The notes: generated by a model not told the origin, from the letters alone. A stretch of DNA of 64,000 nt from Pseudomaricurvus sp033283335 (GCA_033283335.1 JAWMQP010000005.1:1-64000), one strand, 5' to 3'. Positions 17,228-26,905 are shown, counted from the first letter of the stretch. A program made the numbers and translations.

Positions 17228-18913
17228 ATGCTGACGCATCTCAGTGTGCAGAACTTCACCCTGGTGGACCGGCTGGAACTGGAACTCCAGCGCGGCATGA
17301 CCGCCATCACCGGAGAAACCGGCGCCGGCAAATCCATTTTGCTGGACGCCCTCGGACTCACACTGGGAGACCGGGCCGACCCCGACCGCGTGCGAGCCGG
17401 TCGTGAGCGGGCCGACATCTGCGCCACCTTTGATGTCGCCGACATCCCCCGAGCGCGCCGCTGGCTCGACGAGCACGATCTCGACAGCGCCGCCGACTGC
17501 CTGTTGCGACGGGTGATCACCCGTGAGGGCCGATCCCGCGGCTACATCAATGGCCAGCCGGTGCCCCTCAGCCAGCTCAAAGAGCTGGGGGAAATGCTGA
17601 TCGACATCCACAGCCAGCACGCCCACCAGTCACTGCTGAAAAAGGACACCCATCGCCGCTTGCTCGACGACTTTGCCAGCGACCAGCAGACCGGCTCCGA
17701 CCACCAAGCCCTGGTGCAGGAGTGCAAACAGCGCTACCGGGAGTGGCAGACAGCCCAACAACAGTTCGAAGCCTGGCGCGACAACGCCGAAGAAATTACC
17801 GCCCGCACTCAGTTACTGCGCTATCAGGTGCAGGAACTGGATGCCCTCGACCTGCAGGCGGGCGAACTGGAACAACTCGAAAGCCTGCAGCGACAACTGG
17901 CCGGCGCCGACACCCTGCTGCAAAACAGCCAGGCCATTGCCCAGCTGTGCGAAGACGATGAGGCCGGCCTGCTGACCTCCCTGCACAGGGCGCTGCACCT
18001 GCTGCAACAGCTGCCCGACAAGCCCGCCGCGCTCAACAGTGCCGAAGAGCTGCTGCAAAGTGCCCAGATCCAGATCCAGGAAGCCCGCAGCGAAATCAAC
18101 CACCATATCGACAACTTTGAGCTGGATCCCCAACAACTGGCCGAGGTGGAAGAACGCCTGTCGAGCTGTTACGACATCGCCCGCAAACACCGGGTCGCCC
18201 CCGAGGAACTGCTGGCGCTGCACGAAGCCCTGGCGGCCGAACTGGACCAGCTTGGCGGCGATGAAGGACAACTGGATAAACTGCAAGACAAGGCCCGGCG
18301 AAGCCAGCAGGCCTTTATGAGCTGCGCCGACACATTGTCGAAACAACGGCAGAAAGCCGGCCGCAAACTGCAACAGGCCATCAACCAGCAATTACAATTG
18401 CTGGCCATGAAAAGCGCGGTGTTCGAAATCGCCATTAACAGCCACAGCGAACTGTCAAGTCAGCACGGCCTCGACGACATCGAGTTTCTGATCAGCACCA
18501 ACCCCGGCCAGCCCCCCAAACCCCTGGCGAAAGTGGCCTCGGGTGGCGAGCTGTCACGTGTCAGCCTGGCCATTCAGGTGGTCACAGCGCAAAGCTCCAC
18601 CACCCCCACCCTGGTGTTTGATGAGGTGGACGTGGGCATTGGTGGCGCCACCGCCGATATCGTTGGCGACCTGTTGCGCCAGCTGGGCCAACAGGGACAA
18701 GTGCTGTGCGTCACCCATTTGCCGCAAGTGGCCAGCAAGGGGCATCAGCACCTGCAAGTCAGCAAGGAAAGCGACAAGCGCTCAGCACAAACGGCACTGA
18801 TCGCACTGCAGGGGGACGAGAAGATTATGGAAATCGCACGGATGATGGGCGGCGCACAAATGACCAAGCAGACCATCGCACACGCCAGAGAAATGCTGGA
18901 AATGGCGGGCTAG
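17228..18913 (+). CDS. recN: DNA repair protein RecN (SMC-like ATPase)
   Basis: SMC-family ATPase that acts in double-strand-break repair. The 561 residues have Walker A GETGAGKS at 29-36, a Gln/Leu-rich coiled-coil arm (about 160-370) with a hinge, and a C-terminal ABC signature VASGGELSRVSLAIQ followed by Walker B TLVFDEVDVGIGG and VTHLPQVA. The ATG at 17228 follows AGGAG; an upstream in-frame ATG at 17171 would put the LexA box inside the gene. Divergent from grpE. Confidence 0.97.
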   Translation: MLTHLSVQNFTLVDRLELELQRGMTAITGETGAGKSILLDALGLTLGDRADPDRVRAGRERADICATFDVADIPRARRWLDEHDLDSAADCLLRRVITREGRSRGYINGQPVPLSQLKELGEMLIDIHSQHAHQSLLKKDTHRRLLDDFASDQQTGSDHQALVQECKQRYREWQTAQQQFEAWRDNAEEITARTQLLRYQVQELDALDLQAGELEQLESLQRQLAGADTLLQNSQAIAQLCEDDEAGLLTSLHRALHLLQQLPDKPAALNSAEELLQSAQIQIQEARSEINHHIDNFELDPQQLAEVEERLSSCYDIARKHRVAPEELLALHEALAAELDQLGGDEGQLDKLQDKARRSQQAFMSCADTLSKQRQKAGRKLQQAINQQLQLLAMKSAVFEIAINSHSELSSQHGLDDIEFLISTNPGQPPKPLAKVASGGELSRVSLAIQVVTAQSSTTPTLVFDEVDVGIGGATADIVGDLLRQLGQQGQVLCVTHLPQVASKGHQHLQVSKESDKRSAQTALIALQGDEKIMEIARMMGGAQMTKQTIAHAREMLEMAG

Positions 18914-18940
18914 CCCCGCCACCCCAAGTCACGCTTTTGA

Positions 18941-18962
18941 GCTGCAGTTTGTGAACTGCAGC
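18941..18962. terminator. Hairpin between recN and the convergent gene
   Basis: Perfect 9-bp stem GCTGCAGTT (18941-18949) / AACTGCAGC (18954-18962) with loop TGTG, in the 62-bp gap between convergent genes. The preceding GGCGGG/CCCGCC hairpin overlaps the recN stop. Neither has a clear T-run; a bidirectional terminator is likely from position only. Confidence 0.45.
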
Positions 18963-18975
18963 TTGCGCTGGAACG

Positions 18976-19539
18976 TCAGCCTGCGGCCGCTTCTGAGGAG
19001 GAGACCACCTCGGTTTCGGCCTTGTCTTGACGCAGCTGCTCGTACTGATCGGGATCGACGAACATCAACTTGAGGATGATGCTGTCCTTCTGTCCCGGCT
19101 CAATACAGATCACCAGCACATTGTACTGGCCATCTTTTTGAATCACGCCGGGCAGGTGAACCAGAGTTCCGCCGGTTTGCTGGTTGGTAAGGATATTCAA
19201 ATCCTTCTTCGCCTTCAGGGTTTGACCCACCTGGCTGAGCATGGCCTTGAGAGCCGCCTCAAACACGGGAAAACCAAAACCGCCACCCTTGAACTCGGAA
19301 TAATCCAGCTCCAGTGACATAGGCACTTCCAGCGAGTCCACCACTTCGCCTTCGGCATTTTTGTTGCTCAACGTCAGCGCCCCCAGCGGAATGCGCTTAC
19401 CGTGCTTCAGCTCTTTCAACAGCGCCTTGGCCTTGTCGGCCGGCTGTTTGACAAACGCCTGATGCAAAATGCCACAACCCAGGTCCAGCACCTGAACCAG
19501 GTTCAAATTAAATTTTTTCTTGGGGGACTGTTCACTCAT
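18976..19539 (-). CDS. Hypothetical cytosolic protein
   Basis: 187 residues, not recognised. It begins MSEQSPKKKFNLNLVQVLDLGCGILHQAF, has no signal peptide or membrane segment, and ends in an Ala/Ser/Glu-rich tail. The middle shows alternating hydrophobic patterns suggestive of beta strands (NVLVICIEPGQKDSIILKLMF). It lies between recN and fur, 27 bp downstream of the fur stop region on the same strand, so it could be co-transcribed with fur. No function is proposed. Confidence 0.75.
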   Translation of the reverse strand: MSEQSPKKKFNLNLVQVLDLGCGILHQAFVKQPADKAKALLKELKHGKRIPLGALTLSNKNAEGEVVDSLEVPMSLELDYSEFKGGGFGFPVFEAALKAMLSQVGQTLKAKKDLNILTNQQTGGTLVHLPGVIQKDGQYNVLVICIEPGQKDSIILKLMFVDPDQYEQLRQDKAETEVVSSSEAAAG

Positions 19540-19566
19540 GGAGCGGATACCTTCTACTGCACTGTG

Positions 19567-19980
19567 TTATTTTTGGTTTTTGGGTTTTACGTACAACACC
19601 AAACTGTGACCGGCCAGCTCGTATCCATGCTTTTCGGCAATTGCTTCCTGCAGTCGCTCAATCTCTTCGTTGTGAAACTCAATCACCTTGCCAGTTTCGA
19701 CGCAGACCATATGATCGTGATGCTCACCACGTTCCAGCTCAAAGACTGAATGACCGCCATCAAAATTGTGACGCACCACCAGGCCCGCGCTTTCAAACTG
19801 GGTCAACACACGATACACCGTCGCCAGGCCAACGTCTTCATCAGCTTCCATCAGCTGCTTGTACACATCTTCCGCGCTCAAATGACGTTGTGCGGAGTCT
19901 TCTAACATCTGCAGGATTTTGACCCGGGGTAATGTAACTTTTAAGCCTGCTTTCCGCAGCTCCTGGTTTTGATCTGCCAT
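19567..19980 (-). CDS. fur: Ferric uptake regulator Fur
   Basis: Fe(II)-dependent repressor of iron-uptake genes. The 137 residues include a winged helix (LKVTLPRVKILQML, AEDVYKQL, GLATVYRVLTQFESAGLV) and the metal-binding dimerisation domain (HHDHMVCVETGKVIEF). The structural-zinc CxxC of E. coli Fur is reduced to one cysteine here (Cys93, with Thr96), as in pseudomonad Fur lineages that lack this site. Divergent from bamE, the usual fur-omlA arrangement. Confidence 0.97.
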   Translation of the reverse strand: MADQNQELRKAGLKVTLPRVKILQMLEDSAQRHLSAEDVYKQLMEADEDVGLATVYRVLTQFESAGLVVRHNFDGGHSVFELERGEHHDHMVCVETGKVIEFHNEEIERLQEAIAEKHGYELAGHSLVLYVKPKNQK

Positions 19981-20199
19981 GTTTGCCTCTGACGTAGTTT
20001 GTATTTACGGACTCAGTTTGAATTCGCGGTCTGCATGTGTGCTATTCCAACCGATAATCTCTATGGTCAAATCGGTCTCTTAAAGAGGTTCGCAACCCGG
20101 AAACCTGGCCCGCGGCCAGAAATCCACCCCGGTGGTCTTCTCAGCGTCACTATCAATCGGGTATTATCGCCCTTCACTTTAACTTGTGGAACCCCTGCT

Positions 20200-20559
20200 A
20201 TGCAAAAACACGTACAACGCCTTGCTCTTGCCACATCGCTGCTGTTACTGGCTGGCTGCCAGTACTTTCAGTTTCCCGGCGTGTACAAAATCGATATTCA
20301 GCAGGGCAATATTGTCACCCAGGAGATGGTCGATCAGCTGCAGCCCGGCATGACCAAGCGCCAGGTTCGCTATGTCATGGGCACCCCGCTGATTCAGGAC
20401 ACCTTTAATCCAGACCGCTGGGACTACTTTTACAGCCTGGCCCCAGGCAAAGGCGACCTGACCAAGGAACGTGTCACTATCTACTTCGAGGATGACAAGC
20501 TGGTGTCATTCAGCGGGGACTATGCTCCGCAGAGCGCTCTGACCTCTCCGGCCGAGTAA
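20200..20559 (+). CDS. bamE: Outer membrane assembly lipoprotein BamE (OmlA/SmpA)
   Basis: Accessory subunit of the BAM complex that inserts beta-barrel proteins. The 119 residues have a lipoprotein signal ending LLLLAGC (lipid-modified Cys20), then the SmpA/OmlA fold: GVYKIDIQQGNIVTQEMVDQL, PGMTKRQVRYVMGTPL, RWDYFYSL. I take the ATG at 20200 because it opens directly into the signal peptide; the open frame extends further upstream without family similarity. Divergent from fur, convergent with rnfH. Confidence 0.95.
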   Translation: MQKHVQRLALATSLLLLAGCQYFQFPGVYKIDIQQGNIVTQEMVDQLQPGMTKRQVRYVMGTPLIQDTFNPDRWDYFYSLAPGKGDLTKERVTIYFEDDKLVSFSGDYAPQSALTSPAE

Positions 20560-20606
20560 CGGACGTCCAGCAACGGACGTCCAGCAAGCAACAAACAAGC
20601 CGGCGC

Positions 20607-20930
20607 TTAAGGCGTCCCGCCCTGTGCCTTGGCCGCCCGTTTACGACGCACCTCCTTGGGATCTGACGTCAACGGGCGGTATATCTCCACTCGATCCCCC
20701 GCCTGCAACTCATGCTCCTGGGCCTTCTTTAAACCCTTGGTGCCCAGTGCCTGGCCAAAGATGCCCATCTTGACGGTGGCGTAGTCAATTTCGGGAAACT
20801 CCTTTTCCAAACCGGACTGTTCCGCTGCCTGCTGGGCCGTGGTGCCGGGCTTGACCAACAACTCGACTATCTTCTGCTTGTGAGGCAAGGCATAGGCCAC
20901 TTCCACGGCAATCATTTCAATATCTGACAT
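20607..20930 (-). CDS. rnfH: RnfH family protein (UPF0125)
   Basis: Small ubiquitin-like-fold protein (107 residues) beginning MSDIEMIAVEVAYALPHKQ, with the conserved VGIFGQ-like segment KMGIFGQALG and the C-terminal DRVEIYRPLTSDPKEVRRKRAA. Its exact biochemical role is not established. It is nearly always next to ratA and near smpB, as here. The start at 20930 gives the normal family length; further upstream codons overlap ratA. Confidence 0.93.
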   Translation of the reverse strand: MSDIEMIAVEVAYALPHKQKIVELLVKPGTTAQQAAEQSGLEKEFPEIDYATVKMGIFGQALGTKGLKKAQEHELQAGDRVEIYRPLTSDPKEVRRKRAAKAQGGTP

Positions 20931-20964
20931 AAATTGCTCTACCGCTCCTCTAACCGTAAACCTG

Positions 20965-21396
20965 TTAACCGTAAACCTGTCTGGCGCGCCGACACAGGCC
21001 GTCCACCAGTTCATTGGCCACTGACTCAAACCACTTGCCCGCCGCCTTCGCCACCAGCGGACTGGAAAACTCAAAGTCCAGCGCCAACGACACCTTGCAA
21101 GCGCTGTCTGACAGGGCCTTAAACGTCCACATACCCTTCAAGCGCTTAAACGGCCCCTCGACCAACCCCATATCCATACTGACCGGAGGAGTAAGGTGAT
21201 TACGGGTGGTAAAACTGTATCGCATGCCCAGCTTATTCAAATCCAGACGAGCCGTGATTTCAGCCGCGCTGCGCTCCAGCACCTCTGCTCCCACACATCC
21301 ATCCATATACTGAGGATAGGCTTCAATATCATTTACCAGCTCAAACATTTGCTGGTCAGAATACGCCACCAGGGCACTACGGTGTATCTGTGTCAC
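20965..21396 (-). CDS. ratA: RatA-family SRPBCC protein (coenzyme Q-binding/COQ10-like)
   Basis: 143-residue START/Bet v 1-fold protein. In E. coli RatA was described as inhibiting 70S assembly; homologues (COQ10) bind ubiquinone, so the role is debated. Family marks: TQIHRSALVAYSDQQMFELVNDIEAYP at the start and a C-terminal amphipathic helix with ANELVDGLCRRA. I choose GTG at 21396, where the family normally begins, preceded by GAGAA; an ATG 66 bp upstream adds an unrelated leader. In tandem with rnfH. Confidence 0.9.
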   Translation of the reverse strand: MTQIHRSALVAYSDQQMFELVNDIEAYPQYMDGCVGAEVLERSAAEITARLDLNKLGMRYSFTTRNHLTPPVSMDMGLVEGPFKRLKGMWTFKALSDSACKVSLALDFEFSSPLVAKAAGKWFESVANELVDGLCRRARQVYG

Positions 21397-21619
21397 GTAA
21401 TTCTCAATCTGCTGTGATTCGAGCAGTGGATTGTAGTGACTCACCCCGGAGAAGCCAAGCACACTGCCGCTTCAAGCCAAATACCCTGCGAATTCGCACT
21501 GAGACACAACCGGGTAAAGTTGATACTATCCTTGATCATTAGCAGTCCCGACACAGAGCTGGGGACAGCAACACCATTGGCTTCCAACACACAATTACAA
21601 CACGATAAAGAGACCATTA

Positions 21620-23038
21620 ATGACTGGAACACGTGAACAATTTGGCTCTCGCCTGGGCTTTATTCTGGCTGCCGCCGGTTCCGCAGTAGGCATTGGCAAC
21701 CTGGTCGGCTTTCCGGTCAACGCCGCCAAAAACGGAGGCGCCGCTTTTCTGCTTTTATACACCCTGTTTGTGGTGCTGGTCTGCCTACCGGTGATGATGG
21801 CGGAACTGGCGGCCGGCCGTAACAGCCGTAAAAACCCGCTGGGCACTTACCAGCACTTCGCCCCGGGCAACCCGCTGTGGGCCATTGGCGGCTGGCTGTC
21901 ACTGATCACACCTTACATGATCGCCGTGTTTTACGCGGTTATTACCCTGTGGATTCTGGGCTACCTGATTGCCATCGTCAGTGGCGACCTGGAGGCCCTG
22001 ACTCAGGCCAGCTATTTTGGCGACTTCATCTCCGACCCGCAGATTTTTATTTACCTGGCACTAATCGCTGTGCTGGTCGGCACCATTCTGCACTTCGGGG
22101 TCAAGGAAGGTATCGAGCGGGGCGCCAAAATTATGATGCCGGCCCTGTTTATTATGTTGCTGGGACTGGTGGTCTTTGTGCTAACACGGGACAATGCCAT
22201 GGCCGGGGTCAAATACTACCTGATCCCGGACTTCAGCAAAATTAATGCCCAGGTTATTAATGGCGCCATGGGCCAGGCCTTTTTCTCCCTCTCACTGGGC
22301 ATGGGCATCCTCATTACCTACGGCTCTTACATGAATCGGGAAGACAACATTCCCGGTTCTGCCAAGATGGTGGCCCTGGCCGACACGGGCGTCGCCTTCA
22401 CGGCCGGACTGATGGTGCTGCCGGCCATTTTCTCGTTCAATCCGGACACCAACCCCGAGTCCCTGTCGGACTCCTCGGTCGCCCTGATTTTTACCTTCCT
22501 GCCCAAAATCTTCCTTTCGATGCAAGCTTCGGTAGGCTTTTATGGCGCCTCGCTGGTGGCCGCGATCTTTTTCCTGCTGGTGTTTTTCGCCGCCCTCACC
22601 TCCCTGGTGTCGATCATCGAAGTGCCGGTGGCCGGCTTGATGGACCAGAAGGGCTACAACCGCAATGAAGCCCTCAGCCTGGTGGGATTGACCATGGTAC
22701 TGTTCACGTTTGCCTGTGCCCTGTCGTTCGGCATGGTGGGCTTTTTGACCGAGATGGTGGCTTATGGCGGCAACACCCACTCCCTGTTCGACCTGATATA
22801 CGATGTCTTCTACGATACGATCCTGCCGCTCAACGGCCTGATCATCTGCCTGCTGGTCATCTATCGCTGGAAGAAGTCCAACCTCAATCACGAGCTGGAG
22901 CATGGCGCAACAAACTTTAAGGGGTCACTGCTGGAGCGTTACACCAACTTGGCCCTGGGTACCATCATCCCGCTGCTGCTGCTGTTCGTGTTCATCAACA
23001 CCGTTCTGCACAAGTTCTTTGCCACCAGCTTGATCTAG
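21620..23038 (+). CDS. Sodium-dependent neurotransmitter-type (NSS) symporter 1
   Basis: 472-residue inner-membrane Na+-coupled amino-acid or related small-molecule symporter of the NSS/SNF family (LeuT fold). The N-terminus EQFGSRLGFILAAAGSAVGIGNLVGFP is the NSS TM1 signature, with the unwound GSAVGIGN segment that binds sodium and substrate. About 11-12 hydrophobic segments follow, including GQAFFSLSLGMGILITYGSY (TM6 region). It lies between ratA (divergent) and smpB (59 bp downstream, same strand), where most relatives have nothing, and is probably a later insertion. Substrate unknown. Confidence 0.93.
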   Translation: MTGTREQFGSRLGFILAAAGSAVGIGNLVGFPVNAAKNGGAAFLLLYTLFVVLVCLPVMMAELAAGRNSRKNPLGTYQHFAPGNPLWAIGGWLSLITPYMIAVFYAVITLWILGYLIAIVSGDLEALTQASYFGDFISDPQIFIYLALIAVLVGTILHFGVKEGIERGAKIMMPALFIMLLGLVVFVLTRDNAMAGVKYYLIPDFSKINAQVINGAMGQAFFSLSLGMGILITYGSYMNREDNIPGSAKMVALADTGVAFTAGLMVLPAIFSFNPDTNPESLSDSSVALIFTFLPKIFLSMQASVGFYGASLVAAIFFLLVFFAALTSLVSIIEVPVAGLMDQKGYNRNEALSLVGLTMVLFTFACALSFGMVGFLTEMVAYGGNTHSLFDLIYDVFYDTILPLNGLIICLLVIYRWKKSNLNHELEHGATNFKGSLLERYTNLALGTIIPLLLLFVFINTVLHKFFATSLI

Positions 23039-23097
23039 CCCCTCGATCTGCACAAAAACGTATCCAGCCGGGCGGCGAATCGCTATAATCCGCCGCC

Positions 23098-23574
23098 ATG
23101 GCCAAGAAGAAACCCAAGCCCTCCGGCAACACCATCGTTCTCAACAAGAAAGCGCGCTTCGACTACCATTTATCGGATAAGTACGAGGCGGGCATCGCCC
23201 TGCAAGGTTGGGAAGTCAAAAGCCTGCGTGAAGGTAAAGTACAGCTGGTCGACAGCCACGTCTTTTTCAAGAATGGCGAGGCCTGGCTGTTGAACGCCAT
23301 GATCAACCCACTCAATACGGTCTCCACCCACTTTGTGGTGGAACCCACTCGCCAGCGCAAACTGCTGCTGCACAACAAAGAAATCATCAAACTGCAGCAA
23401 GCCGTCGAGCAAAAAGATTACACCTGCGTGGCCACGGCCATGTACTGGAAAGGTCACCTGGTAAAGTGTGAAATCGCCCTCGCCAAGGGTAAGAAAATGC
23501 ACGACAAGCGCGAGACGGAGAAGCAGCGCGACTGGAACCGGGAAAAACAACGGCTCTTCCAAAAGCAGGTGTAA
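23098..23574 (+). CDS. smpB: SsrA-binding protein SmpB
   Basis: Binds tmRNA and mimics its anticodon arm during trans-translation. The 158 residues contain the family core NKKARFDYHLSDKYEAGIAL, GWEVKSLREGKVQL and a basic C-terminal tail KKMHDKRETEKQRDWNREKQR that enters the mRNA channel. Its partner ssrA lies 5.6 kb downstream on the same strand, further than in many relatives because of the transporter genes in between. Confidence 0.97.
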   Translation: MAKKKPKPSGNTIVLNKKARFDYHLSDKYEAGIALQGWEVKSLREGKVQLVDSHVFFKNGEAWLLNAMINPLNTVSTHFVVEPTRQRKLLLHNKEIIKLQQAVEQKDYTCVATAMYWKGHLVKCEIALAKGKKMHDKRETEKQRDWNREKQRLFQKQV

Positions 23575-23606
23575 TCACACCTGCTCCAGCACCCCCACGC
23601 GGCGAT

Positions 23607-24215
23607 CTACCACACCACCCGAATGGCCACGGCCAGCAACAGCAGGGCAAAGGTTTTTTGCACCTTGCCGGCGTTGCGCTGCAAGGCCTTCATCACCCGC
23701 GGGTGAGACACCATTGCCACCACCAACAGATACCACAGCGCGTCTACGCTGGCGGACACGGCCGCCATGCCCAGCTTTTGCCCCAGCGGCGATTCAGGCG
23801 TTATGAACTGGGTGTAGACCGCGAGAAAAAAGATCGCCAACTTGGGGTTTAAGAAGGCGGTCAAGAAACCGGTCACCGCACCCTGGCGGGCACTCACCTC
23901 TCGCTCGCCGTCACTCGACAAACTAATTGGCGCGGTGAAGGACTTGTAAGCCAGAAATACTAAAAAACCAGCGCCCAGCCAACGCAAACCATCAAACAGC
24001 CACGGCGTTTGCGACACGATCACCGCCAGCCCCAACGCCGCCAGCAACGCATACACACCGACGCCGACGCCGTGCGCCACTGCCGCAATAGCCCCCTGCT
24101 GGCGTCCGCCTTTCAAGGTTTGCTCAATCATTACCGCCAGACTGGGGCCCGGACTGGCAGCACCCATAAAGCACAGGCCAGCCAGAGCCAGCCATTCAAA
24201 CAACGTCATAACCAA
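23607..24215 (-). CDS. LysE/RhtB-family amino-acid exporter
   Basis: 202-residue inner-membrane exporter with about six hydrophobic segments. The family marker GAASPGPSLAVMIEQTLKGGRQQG lies in TM1/loop 1, and FLNPKLAIFFLAVYTQF in the third conserved block. An alternative ATG two codons in (24209) is equally good. It is convergent with smpB. The exported amino acid cannot be inferred. Confidence 0.92.
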   Translation of the reverse strand: MVMTLFEWLALAGLCFMGAASPGPSLAVMIEQTLKGGRQQGAIAAVAHGVGVGVYALLAALGLAVIVSQTPWLFDGLRWLGAGFLVFLAYKSFTAPISLSSDGEREVSARQGAVTGFLTAFLNPKLAIFFLAVYTQFITPESPLGQKLGMAAVSASVDALWYLLVVAMVSHPRVMKALQRNAGKVQKTFALLLLAVAIRVVW

Positions 24216-24240
24216 TATTTCTTACCAAAACCGAAAGAAA

Positions 24241-24262
24241 AAAGGGCGCCGCAGCGCCCTTT
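24241..24262 (-). terminator. Terminator of the TonB-dependent receptor gene
   Basis: Stem AAAGGGCGC (24241-24249) / GCGCCCTTT (24254-24262) with loop CGCA. On the minus strand it runs into TTTTCTTTC. It lies 25 bp after the receptor stop. Confidence 0.9.
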
Positions 24263-24286
24263 CCTATAGCTTAATGATTCACACCA

Positions 24287-26905
24287 TTAGAACTGAACCG
24301 CGGCGCGAACATACCAAAACGCACCATTGAAACCAAACGGTGACGTCACGGCATACTTCTGCCCCAGGAAACGCAGAGTCTCATTATCTTCTTTGTCGGG
24401 GTATTCATCAAAAATGTTTTCCCCACCGACCGCGAAAGTGTAGTGATCCGCCACGGTCACCCGGGCTTCCAGGTCCACCAGGATTGCGCCATCGTAGGTC
24501 ACCGCATCGGAGGCATCGCCGGGCCCAAACAAGCCACCGGTGGTGGACCAGTCATCGTAGCGATTGAATCTCACCACCCCTTCAAACACATCCTGGGAAT
24601 AGGTGAAGCTCAACACCGTGCTGTGTTCAGGCACCTGGTTTTCCAGATCGAAGACTCGGCCAGCGTTGATGGTATTGGGCTTAACGTCCTCCACTTCCTG
24701 CTGGTTGTAGTTGTGACGGAAGTCGACAAAGAGCGTGCCATTGCCAACAGCAAAATCTGAATGCACGTTCAGGTCGATACCCGATACGTTGGACTCGAAG
24801 CCATTCACAAAGAAGTTGCCGTTGCTGCCTGCCAGCAAGTTCGCATCCGGAATGCCTGCATCGATCAGCAATTGCAGTTCATCGATGCCATTGTCGGACG
24901 CATCGTTGATGGTAAAGCTCTGCAGAGCAATACGGTCTTCAATGGTGATGTTGTAGTAATCCAGGGTAACGGTGACATTATCCAGCGGCGTGTAGACCAG
25001 CCCCATGCTGTAGCTGAACGACTCTTCCGGATCCAGCTCTTCAGCCCCCAGTGCAACAGCGATGGGGTTGTTCACCGGGTAGGTACCACTGGGAATCAAG
25101 TTGCCGCTGGAGTCGGAGGTGGTGGTGACATTCAGCGTGTTGACCTGACCCGGAGTGGGCGCCCGGAAACCGGTATTGACGGTTGCTCGCACCGCGAAAT
25201 TCTCGGCTACCTGGAAGCGGCCAGACAATTTCCAGTCCAGGGTGGAACCAAACTCTTCATAGTCTTCATAACGCAGGGCCACAGCCGCCGACAAACGATC
25301 AGTGATATCGCCCTCGACATCTACGTAAGCGGCATAACTGTCGCTTTCGAAGGAACCAGCAGACTCAGGCGCAAAGCCCTGAAAACCATCAGAGCCGACA
25401 CCAAACTGGGCGTAGGTTGGCCCCGCCATGACAGACGCGGTATCACCAGCGCCAATTTTGTAAGTCTCATTGCGCCACTCAACACCAAAGGCCAGGTTAA
25501 TGGGTGAGCTGTCCCAGCTTTTCACAAAGTCCGCATTGAAACTGCTTTCTTCCTGAGTCAGTGTGCCGGGCTTAAACGAGGTTGGCGACAGGATACCCAA
25601 GCTTGGGTTGATACTCTCTTCAAGCACATAGTCAACTTCATTTTCCGCCTGTCGCACGGTGACATCCCAGCTGAATCCTGAGTCTGTCTCACCACGGGCA
25701 CCCAACACTACTGCGTAATCGGTGATATCGGCACCAAATTTCGGGCCGTAACCACCTGGGAACAAGGTATGGATCGGGTTGCGAAGCACATAACCGCTGG
25801 GGCTGCCGGAATCCGCCGTCAGGTAATCCGCCGGGTTCAAACCCTGGTTCAGGATACTGTTGACCAAGGACAGGTCCGCCGCATCCGGCAAACCATCACC
25901 ATCATTGTCCACCTGCAGGGTGCCGCGAGGAGGCAGCGCGATGTTATCAGCAGCGGTTGGCAACACTGGACCACGGTAGAAGAAACCCGACAGAGTTTCA
26001 TTTTCCATGTAGCTGGCGTTTCCATAGAGCTCGACACTGTCGTTCAGGTCGATGCCCGAGTTAACAAAGAACTTCAACGATTCAATATCCGGGTCACCCC
26101 AACGCTGACCGTAACCATCGTAAGGCACATTTTCCGCCCCTACGATATCGGCGATGGCCTCAGCATCCGGACGCGGCGTGCCACGGCTGGTGATATCAGA
26201 AGTGCCGTACTCGGCGGTTACGTTAATGAAACCATTTTCACCCAAGCCAAAGCCGGCATTACCGCTGATGGTAAAACGCTCACCATCGCCTTCGGTGTAT
26301 TCACCATATTGGGTAGAAATGCTGAAGCCTTCATCGGCGTCGTTCAGAATCAAGTTAACCACACCGGCAATGGCATCCGAACCATACTGGGCGGAAGCGC
26401 CATCACGCAGGACTTCGATGCGCTTAATGGCGGCCGATGGAAATGCGGAGAAGTCCACACCCTGGGAGCCCTGGTTGACGGTTCCCAGAGGGGCCAACTG
26501 CAAGTTGACCAACGCAGAACGGTGACGACGGGTACCGTTTACCAACACCAGGGTATGGTCTGGCGATAAATTGCGCAGCGTGACCGGGCGAACAAACGCG
26601 GTGCCGTCGGCAATGGGGAAACGCTGGGTGTTCAGCGATGGGGCCACCTTGGTGAGAGAGTCCGTCAAGTTAAAGGAAGCCTGCTCGCCCAAGTCACCAC
26701 CGCCAATCACATCAATTGGGGACAGGGTCTCTGTGGGGGACAACCCCTCTTTGCGGGTACCGGTCACCACCACTTCTTCGACTTCGTAACGCTTACCGCC
26801 CTGGGAGTCCTGCGCCAGCGCTGCTGGTGCAACCAATGCCCCAATCCACATTGGCAATAACGCTTTTGCAAACATCCTGGTGCCTGCTCTCTGCTTGATA
26901 GACAT
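24287..26905 (-). CDS. TonB-dependent outer-membrane receptor
   Basis: 872 residues: a signal peptide (cleavage near APAALAQ, about residue 32), a TonB box-like segment VEEVVVTGTRK, a plug domain (SLNTQRFPIADG, VLVNGTRRHRSAL, IKRIEVLRDGASAQYGSDAIAGVVNLI) and a long 22-strand-type barrel ending with aromatic F. An extracellular loop contains DNDGDGLPDAADL, a thrombospondin type-3-like calcium-binding motif. Such receptors import large scarce substrates with proton-motive energy. The divergently transcribed NSS symporter next door hints at an amino acid or peptide-derived substrate; this is inference. No Fur box was seen upstream. Confidence 0.94.
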   Translation of the reverse strand: MSIKQRAGTRMFAKALLPMWIGALVAPAALAQDSQGGKRYEVEEVVVTGTRKEGLSPTETLSPIDVIGGGDLGEQASFNLTDSLTKVAPSLNTQRFPIADGTAFVRPVTLRNLSPDHTLVLVNGTRRHRSALVNLQLAPLGTVNQGSQGVDFSAFPSAAIKRIEVLRDGASAQYGSDAIAGVVNLILNDADEGFSISTQYGEYTEGDGERFTISGNAGFGLGENGFINVTAEYGTSDITSRGTPRPDAEAIADIVGAENVPYDGYGQRWGDPDIESLKFFVNSGIDLNDSVELYGNASYMENETLSGFFYRGPVLPTAADNIALPPRGTLQVDNDGDGLPDAADLSLVNSILNQGLNPADYLTADSGSPSGYVLRNPIHTLFPGGYGPKFGADITDYAVVLGARGETDSGFSWDVTVRQAENEVDYVLEESINPSLGILSPTSFKPGTLTQEESSFNADFVKSWDSSPINLAFGVEWRNETYKIGAGDTASVMAGPTYAQFGVGSDGFQGFAPESAGSFESDSYAAYVDVEGDITDRLSAAVALRYEDYEEFGSTLDWKLSGRFQVAENFAVRATVNTGFRAPTPGQVNTLNVTTTSDSSGNLIPSGTYPVNNPIAVALGAEELDPEESFSYSMGLVYTPLDNVTVTLDYYNITIEDRIALQSFTINDASDNGIDELQLLIDAGIPDANLLAGSNGNFFVNGFESNVSGIDLNVHSDFAVGNGTLFVDFRHNYNQQEVEDVKPNTINAGRVFDLENQVPEHSTVLSFTYSQDVFEGVVRFNRYDDWSTTGGLFGPGDASDAVTYDGAILVDLEARVTVADHYTFAVGGENIFDEYPDKEDNETLRFLGQKYAVTSPFGFNGAFWYVRAAVQF

